From Palleronia pelagia (GTDB lineage: Bacteria > Pseudomonadota > Alphaproteobacteria > Rhodobacterales > Rhodobacteraceae), in the NCBI RefSeq assembly GCF_900110115.1, contig NZ_FOCM01000005.1:246348-310347 (forward strand): a DNA stretch of 64,000 nucleotides. The letters run 5' to 3'. Of the stretch, positions 58,543 through 64,000 are shown one piece after another. Numbering within the stretch: the first letter of the stretch is position 1; every line of letters begins with the position of its first letter. Below the pieces are notes generated by a model that was not told where the DNA came from, did no database searches, and saw only the letters and a list, made by a program, of their open reading frames with translations. A program made the position numbers and the translations under genes.

Positions 58543-60660
58543 CTACAGCCTGATTGCCCGCAGTCGCAGCGAGTTGCCGATGACGGACACGGACGAAAGG
58601 CTCATGGCCGCCGCGGCGATCATCGGCGACAGCAGGACGCCGAAGAACGGGAACAGGATCCCCGCGGCGATGGGAACGCCGGCCGAGTTGTAGACGAAAG
58701 CGAAGAACAGGTTCTCGCGGATGTTGCGCATGGTGGCCTGCGCCAGGACCCGCGCCCGGACGATGCCGCGCAGGTCGCCTTTCACCAGCGTCACACCGGC
58801 GCTTTCCACCGCGACGTCCGCGCCGGTGCCCATGGCGATGCCCACATCCGCTGCCGCCAGCGCGGGCGCATCGTTGACGCCGTCCCCGGCCATGGCCACC
58901 GAAAGGCCCTGTGACTGCAGCGCCGCGATCAGGTCCGCCTTGTCCTTCGGCGAGACGCCTGCCCGGACTTCGTCGATCCCGAGATCGCGCGCCACGGCCT
59001 CGGCCGTGCGCTGGCTGTCACCCGTCGCCATGACGATGCGCAGCCCTGCGTCGTGAAGATCCTTGATCGCGCCGGACGTCGTCTCCTTGATCCGGTCGGC
59101 GACCGCGACGACCCCGGCGAGTTTCCCGTCCACGGCCAGCAGCATCGCCGTCTTTCCTTGCCCCTGCAACTCGGCGATCCGCGCCTCGGCGTCGCCCGGA
59201 TCGATCCCGAGATCCTTCATCAGACGCGCATTCCCCAACCCGACGGTGCGACCATCCACGACACCGCGTACTCCCTTGCCGGTGACGGCATCGAAATCCG
59301 ACGCATCGATCCGTGGCGCATCGCGATCCTCGGCTCCGGACAGGATTGCCTCGGCCAACGGATGCTCCGAGCCCCGCTCGAGCGCGGCCGCGATGGAAAG
59401 AATCCGGGTCTCGTCGTGGCCGGCGAGGGCCACGATGTCGGTCAGGCTTGGCCGACCCTCGGTCAGGGTTCCGGTCTTGTCGACCACGAGCACATCCACC
59501 TTCGCGAACCGCTCAAGCGCCTCGGCGTCGCGGATCAGAACGCCCGCCTGCGCGCCGCGGCCCGTGGCGACCATGATCGACATCGGCGTGGCGAGGCCGA
59601 GCGCGCAGGGACACGCGATGATGAGCACGCTGACCGCCGCGACGACGGCATAACCCAACGCCGGAGACGGCCCGAAGACAAGCCACAGCAGGAAGGCCAG
59701 CACGGCGATGCCGATGACGGTCGGCACGAAGTAGCCCGCCACGCGGTCGGCCAGCGCCTGGATCGGCGCGCGCGATCGCTGGGCCTGCGCGACCATCGTG
59801 ACGATGCGGCTTAGCACCGTGTCGCTGCCCACGGCCTCGGCCGTCATCACGAACGAGCCGGTCTTGTTGAGCGTACCACCCGTCACGCCATCGCCCTCGG
59901 TCTTCTCGACCGGGACGGGTTCGCCGGTGATCATGCTTTCGTCCACCGACGACCGACCCTCGGCCACGGTCCCGTCCACCGGCACCGACTCGCCCGGCCG
60001 CACCCGCAGGCGGTCGCCCGCTTTCACGGCGTCGAGCGGTACATCTTCCTCGCCCGCCTCGGTCACCCGGCGCGCGGTCTTGGGTGCGAGGTCCATCAGC
60101 GCACGGATCGCGTCGCCGGTGCGGTCGCGCGCGGTCAGCTCCATGACCTGGCCGACGAGAACCAGGATCAGGATCACCGCCGACGCCTCGAAATAAAGTG
60201 GCGGCCCATGATCGCCTTGCAGGTTGGCGGGAAAGATCCCGGGTGCCAGCAGCGAGACCAGGCTGAAGCCATAGGCCGCCCCTGTGCCGATGGCGATGAG
60301 CGTCCACATGTTCAGGTTGCCGGTGACGATCGAGGACCAGCCGCGCTTGAAAAAAGGTTTCGCCACCCAGGCCACGACGGGCGTTGCCAACAGGAATTGC
60401 AGCCAGCGCACGGTGGTGCCACCGAACCAGTCCGCCCAGGGCAGCCCCATCATTCCGCCCATCTCGAGCAGCAGGACGGCCAGCGCGAGCGGCGCGCCGA
60501 TCCAGAGCCTGCGGCGGAAGTCGATCAGTTCGGGGTTCGGACCGGCATCGGCCGATGGCATCATCGGCTCCAGCGCCATGCCGCAGATCGGGCAGTCGCC
60601 CGGCCCTTCCTGCACGATCTCGGGGTCCATCGGGCAGGTATAAAGCGTGCCTTCTGGCAT
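58543..60660 (-). CDS. copA: Copper-exporting P1B-type ATPase, N-terminally truncated
   Basis: 705 residues if started at the only in-frame ATG, 60660. Exports Cu+ from the cytoplasm. The HMBD metal-binding motif survives ([22 protein letters not shown]), then eight helices, [14 protein letters not shown] (CPC transport site), [19 protein letters not shown] (phosphorylated Asp), [20 protein letters not shown] and the Cu+-type YN and MSLSS in the last helices. In-frame codons upstream (60661-60771) encode a broken YHS domain, [19 protein letters not shown], lacking its DPVCGM half. The frame beyond is antisense to the oxidase gene, so the true 5' end has been lost. Whether it is still translated is uncertain. 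Confidence 0.8.
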   Translation of the reverse strand: MPEGTLYTCPMDPEIVQEGPGDCPICGMALEPMMPSADAGPNPELIDFRRRLWIGAPLALAVLLLEMGGMMGLPWADWFGGTTVRWLQFLLATPVVAWVAKPFFKRGWSSIVTGNLNMWTLIAIGTGAAYGFSLVSLLAPGIFPANLQGDHGPPLYFEASAVILILVLVGQVMELTARDRTGDAIRALMDLAPKTARRVTEAGEEDVPLDAVKAGDRLRVRPGESVPVDGTVAEGRSSVDESMITGEPVPVEKTEGDGVTGGTLNKTGSFVMTAEAVGSDTVLSRIVTMVAQAQRSRAPIQALADRVAGYFVPTVIGIAVLAFLLWLVFGPSPALGYAVVAAVSVLIIACPCALGLATPMSIMVATGRGAQAGVLIRDAEALERFAKVDVLVVDKTGTLTEGRPSLTDIVALAGHDETRILSIAAALERGSEHPLAEAILSGAEDRDAPRIDASDFDAVTGKGVRGVVDGRTVGLGNARLMKDLGIDPGDAEARIAELQGQGKTAMLLAVDGKLAGVVAVADRIKETTSGAIKDLHDAGLRIVMATGDSQRTAEAVARDLGIDEVRAGVSPKDKADLIAALQSQGLSVAMAGDGVNDAPALAAADVGIAMGTGADVAVESAGVTLVKGDLRGIVRARVLAQATMRNIRENLFFAFVYNSAGVPIAAGILFPFFGVLLSPMIAAAAMSLSSVSVIGNSLRLRAIRL

Positions 60661-60807
60661 CGGCTCGGGCGCGGGCCGGTCGCCGAGGTATCTGTCGGGC
60701 GCGGCCTCGAATTTCTCCTGGCAGCGCCCCGAGCAGAAGTAGAACCGCTCGCCCGCGTGCTTCGCCCTCTGAGTTGCAAGACACCGCCCCCTTTTTGGAG
60801 AGTTTCC

Positions 60808-62196
60808 ATGCCCACAATGACCCGCCGCCAGTTCAATCGTGCGCTGCTGGGCTCTGCCGCGGCTTTTGCCCTGCCGCGGATGACTCCGGCCGAGACCACC
60901 CCGACGCTCGTTGCCGGCCAAGCGCGTGTGCGCCTGGCGCCCGGCGACTATCCCGAAACGGAGGTCTGGGCCTATGGCGGAACGGTCCCGGGCGCGACGA
61001 TCCGCCTGCCCCAGGGGGGGCGCGTGACCCGGCGCTTCGTGAACGAACTGCCGCAGGCGTCGAGCGTGCACTGGCACGGGATCCGGATCGAGAACGCCAT
61101 GGACGGCGTCGCAGGTCTGACCCAGGCGGCGGTCGAGCCGGGCGATGACTTCCTCTACGACTTTACCGTGCGGGACGCCGGGACCTACTGGTACCATCCG
61201 CACAATCGCAGCTGGGAGCAGATGGCCCGCGGGCTCTCCGGCGCGCTGATCGTGGACGAGGCCGAGGGCGCGCCAGACGTCGATATGGACGAGGTGCTGC
61301 TGATCGACGACTGGCGCATGACGGATCGGGCGGAGATCGCGGAGGATTTCGGCGCGATCCACGATTGGGCGCATGCCGGCCGGATCGGCAACTGGATCAC
61401 CGTGAACGGCGACGGCGCATGGTCGCGCGAGGTTCAGGCCAAGGCGCGGTTGCGACTGCGGCTGGTGAACACGGCGAACGCGCGGATCTTCTCGCTGGGC
61501 GCCAAGGGTCTGGAAGGATGGGCGGTCGCGCTCGACGGCATGCCGCTCGATAAACCGGAGCCCTTGGACCGACTGACGCTGGCCCCCGCGCAAAGGGTCG
61601 ATCTGCTTGTCGATGTCACCGCTGACGACGGCGACGAGGCCCTGCTCGTCAGCTCGGAACGCGATGGAGACTATGCCCTCGCCGCGTTCCCCGTTCGAGG
61701 CGCTGCCCGCACCGCCCGGCTGGCCGAGCCGGGTCCGCTGCCCCCCAACCCGGTCGCGACGCTCGGTCCTCTGAATGACGCGCGGCGGGCCGAGCTTCTG
61801 ATGGAGGGCGGTGCCATGGGCGGCATGCGCAGCGCCATGATGGGCGGGCAGATGATGGACATGCGCGACATGGCCGCGGCCGGCAAAGTCTGGGCCTTCA
61901 ACGGCATGGCCGATATGGACGAAACCCCGTTCATCGAGGCCGACCGGGGCGAGACGATCCGCATCGCCATGACGAACGACACGGCCTGGCCCCACGCGAT
62001 GCACCTGCACGGCCATCATTTCCATCGCGTGGCCGAGGATGGCTCGTTGGGGCCCTTGCGCGACACGCTGCTGATGGACCGGGGCGAGACGGCCGAAATT
62101 GCCTTTGTCGCCGACAATCCCGTTGACTGGCTGCTGCATTGCCACATGCTGGAGCATTCCGCCGGCGGCATGATGACCTGGTTGCGGGTGGCCTGA
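60808..62196 (+). CDS. Tat-exported multicopper oxidase
   Basis: 462 residues from ATG 60808 (GGAGAG upstream). Tat signal [19 protein letters not shown]. All four copper motifs are present: [32 protein letters not shown] and [15 protein letters not shown], giving one type 1 and a trinuclear site. A Met-rich stretch at about residues 333-355 ([19 protein letters not shown]) resembles the Met-rich segment of CueO-type cuprous oxidases. It detoxifies Cu+ in the periplasm. Divergent from the truncated copper ATPase. Confidence 0.93.
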   Translation: MPTMTRRQFNRALLGSAAAFALPRMTPAETTPTLVAGQARVRLAPGDYPETEVWAYGGTVPGATIRLPQGGRVTRRFVNELPQASSVHWHGIRIENAMDGVAGLTQAAVEPGDDFLYDFTVRDAGTYWYHPHNRSWEQMARGLSGALIVDEAEGAPDVDMDEVLLIDDWRMTDRAEIAEDFGAIHDWAHAGRIGNWITVNGDGAWSREVQAKARLRLRLVNTANARIFSLGAKGLEGWAVALDGMPLDKPEPLDRLTLAPAQRVDLLVDVTADDGDEALLVSSERDGDYALAAFPVRGAARTARLAEPGPLPPNPVATLGPLNDARRAELLMEGGAMGGMRSAMMGGQMMDMRDMAAAGKVWAFNGMADMDETPFIEADRGETIRIAMTNDTAWPHAMHLHGHHFHRVAEDGSLGPLRDTLLMDRGETAEIAFVADNPVDWLLHCHMLEHSAGGMMTWLRVA

Positions 62197-62553
62197 GACG
62201 CCGCCCGCCGCTCGCAGACGAACCGGCAGCACACGAATCCGGCCGGGACACGGCGCTCGAAGAAGCCTTTGCGCGCGTTCCACCTCACGATCGGCGAAAC
62301 GGCCGTTGCACGACGCTTGTCTGTCGCGCGCGGTCGAATGTGCTGCCTCGATAGCCGCAACTCTGCCGCGCGGATCGTTCACTTGCCTCCTGTTTCGGCA
62401 GCGAGGCCGGCGACCCTCGTCGGTTGCCGCAAGGAAAGCCAAAAAAATTTACCACCGGCGCTAGCGGGCTGATAGTCCTCGGAAGTGAGAACGCGCGCAG
62501 AAAGTGCAGAAGGCGGTCGCGAATGGGCACCCGTCAGCGCGGATTGGAGTTCG
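62197..62553. other. 357-base gap between multicopper oxidase and the RTX-type gene
   Basis: No convincing gene, terminator hairpin or repeat was found. The last 90 bases are somewhat AT-richer (AAAAAAATTTACC at 62451-62463 region) and probably hold the promoter of the gene at 62554, whose ribosome site is GGATTGGAG. Confidence 0.5.
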
Positions 62554-64000
62554 AATGCCTCCCAAATCCCCCTTCCAAAAACTCTTTAAATTCAACCCCC
62601 TGGAAGACCTGTCTTTGGTCGGGACTGACCGGCGAGACATCCTCGTGACCCGCTTTGGCGATGACGTGGTGGATGCGAAGGGTGGCGACGACATTGTGAT
62701 CACCGGCGCAGGTGACGACCAGGCGGATGGCGGCGCGGGCAACGATCTGATCAATGGCGGTCGCGGCGACGATCTGATCCGCGGAGGAGAAGGCGCGGAC
62801 ATCGTCATCGGCGGCAAGGGCGACGACACCGCGCTGATGGAGGGCTCGGTCGAGGATTACACCTTCAGCTTTGGACCGGCCCCGGCATCGAAACTGTTCA
62901 GGATCACGGATGCATCCGGATCCACAGACCGGATGATCGGCATCGAGAAGCTGGTCTTCGACGCGGATGGCTACACGCTGTTCCTGGACGGGACCAACAA
63001 CGCGGTGCGGGCGGGCGATGACCTGATCGCGGCAGACGAGGATACCGGGGCCTCGGTCAGCGTGACCCAACTGCTTGCGAACGACGTCGATTTCGATGGC
63101 GACAGCCTGAGCGTTGTCGGCGTATCGGACTCGGCCGCCGGCGCGACCGTCACCCTGGTCGGCGACCAGGTCATCTACGACGGCGCGTCGGCATTCCAGT
63201 CGCTGGCGGAAGGCGAAACGGCAAACGACAGCTTCACCTACGAGGTTTCGGACGGCAACGGCAGCACCTTGACGGCCACGGTGAACGTGGTGGTCACGGG
63301 CCGCAACGACGCCGCGCGGATCACCTCCGACGCGACCGCGACCGTGGCAGAGAACACGACCGCCGTGCTCACCGTCACGTCGGAGGACGACGACAATGGG
63401 TCGACCGCGACCTACGGCATCGCCGGAGGCGCTGATGCGGCGCTGTTCGCGATCGACCCGACCACCGGCGCGCTGTCGTTCATCGCCGCCCCGGATTTCG
63501 AGAATGCCGCGGACGCCGACACGAACAATATCTACGAGGTGTCGGTCAGCGTTTTCGACGGCTTCGAGACCACGACGCAGGACCTCGAGGTGAGCGTCGC
63601 GGACGAGCTGGAAGTCGATCGCCAAGTGGTGGCGTTCGACCTTGTCGGCTCGGCGTCGCAGAACCTGCTCAGCTACTCCAACCCGTTCGATCCCGCGGGC
63701 GGCGGGACCGGCTTCGCGTCGCCCGGCGACGGCTTCGGGATCTTCGACCGCGACGACTCGGCCTCGGTGCCCTTCGCCCTGCTCGACGACAGCCTCGCCA
63801 TCTTCACGCCCGACAGCCTCGGCATCATCAAGGATGGCAACGCCGACGCCTTCTTCGGCATCACCGACACCGAGAACGGCGACAATGCCGGCCCCGTCAC
63901 TGCCGAGTGGGTGTTCGACATCGCCGGCTTCTCGGACCTCGAACTCAGCGTCGATTTCGGCGCGATGGGCGACTTCGAGAGCAGCGACGTCTTCACGATG
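62554..64000 (+). CDS. RTX/cadherin-like repeat protein, 5' part
   Basis: 482 codons visible, no stop before the window ends. No signal peptide, as for type I-secreted proteins. Residues about 20-95 hold hemolysin-type Ca2+ repeats (GDDVVDAKGGDDIVITGAG, GGAGNDLINGGRGDDLIRGG, GGKGDD). Residues about 150-250 are a tandem-95/cadherin-like Ig domain (DEDTGASVSVTQLLANDVDF, DSFTYEVSDGNGS). About 250-350 is a cadherin repeat (TVAENTTAVLTVTSEDDD, IDPTTGALSF, DFENAAD). A new domain begins at RQVVAFDLVGSASQNLLSYS. Such proteins are usually large secreted adhesins or nucleases; type and size cannot be told here. RTX repeats at the N-terminus are unusual. Confidence 0.85.

Noticed and set aside
60661..62442. 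Long leftward open frame continuous with the copper ATPase through the whole oxidase gene
   Set aside because: It is antisense to a multicopper oxidase with all copper motifs and a Tat signal. Its translation has no recognisable domain, so it is a GC-rich shadow frame.
62531..62570. GGAGTTCGAATGCC resembling a tRNA T-loop or attachment site
   Set aside because: No cloverleaf can be drawn. The bases are explained as ribosome site (GGATTGGAG) and ATG of the repeat protein.

Overview
The window reads as chromosome of a GC-rich alphaproteobacterium, most likely order Rhodobacterales (Roseobacter/Paracoccaceae). The main evidence is a glpSTPQUV glycerol importer, an opgG/opgH/opgC periplasmic-glucan cluster in nearly the Rhodobacter sphaeroides order, a ChvE-GguAB sugar importer beside an L-arabinonate dehydratase, and dense ATGA-type translational coupling. 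No tRNA, rRNA, CRISPR array or prophage was seen. Most of the window is catabolic operons, each with its own ABC importer and local regulator.

Layout. 1-1524 is the C-terminal half of aconitase A and its terminator. 1571-4389 is a scarred accessory patch: three copies of one end-like repeat, a LysR/VOC gene pair, an internally deleted IS1595-type transposase and a frameshifted lipocalin-like gene. 4413-17674 is a bidirectional sugar-catabolism locus built around a regulator that fuses a winged helix to an ABC solute-binding-protein fold (9284-11020). Leftward from it run four dehydrogenase or oxidase genes and an M24-fold protein. Rightward run a ribose-type ABC importer, a further SDR and an FAH-family hydrolase. 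The 2-keto-3-deoxy-L-fuconate dehydrogenase-like SDR, the FAH hydrolase and the FMN L-lactate dehydrogenase form a plausible lower route from a 6-deoxy sugar acid to pyruvate, but no recognisable sugar-acid dehydratase is present.

17917-22048 (minus) is nagK-nagA-SDR-cytochrome P450. 22166-24100 holds a BKACE-family enzyme and transaldolase. 24228-31519 is the glycerol ABC operon with divergent glpR. 31694-38714 is the osmoregulated periplasmic glucan cluster: opgG, a small ORF, opgH, a secreted esterase, and convergent TPR gene plus opgC. 38843-41630 is a class III CoA-transferase/TPP-enzyme pair. 41743-43001 is a membrane protein and divergent TetR regulator sharing a large inverted repeat. 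43204-50944 is a second sugar system: a GbpR-like LysR regulator, ChvE-GguA-GguB, L-arabinonate dehydratase and a galactose/arabinose 1-dehydrogenase.

51057-58357 is a branched-chain-type ABC importer in which LivM, LivG and LivF are one polypeptide. It is coupled to a cytosine-deaminase-like amidohydrolase and lies near an NTF2-fold protein and a GntR/FCD regulator. 58543-62196 carries an N-terminally truncated copper P1B ATPase and a divergent Tat-exported multicopper oxidase. 62554-64000 is the start of a large RTX/cadherin-like surface or secreted protein that runs off the window.

The points most worth following up are the helix/solute-binding-protein fusion regulator with its palindrome-rich control region, the missing dehydratase beside an M24 protein lacking a metal ligand, the LivM-G-F fusion, the P450 with an altered I-helix, the small opg ORF and esterase, and the repeat-bounded patch after acnA.
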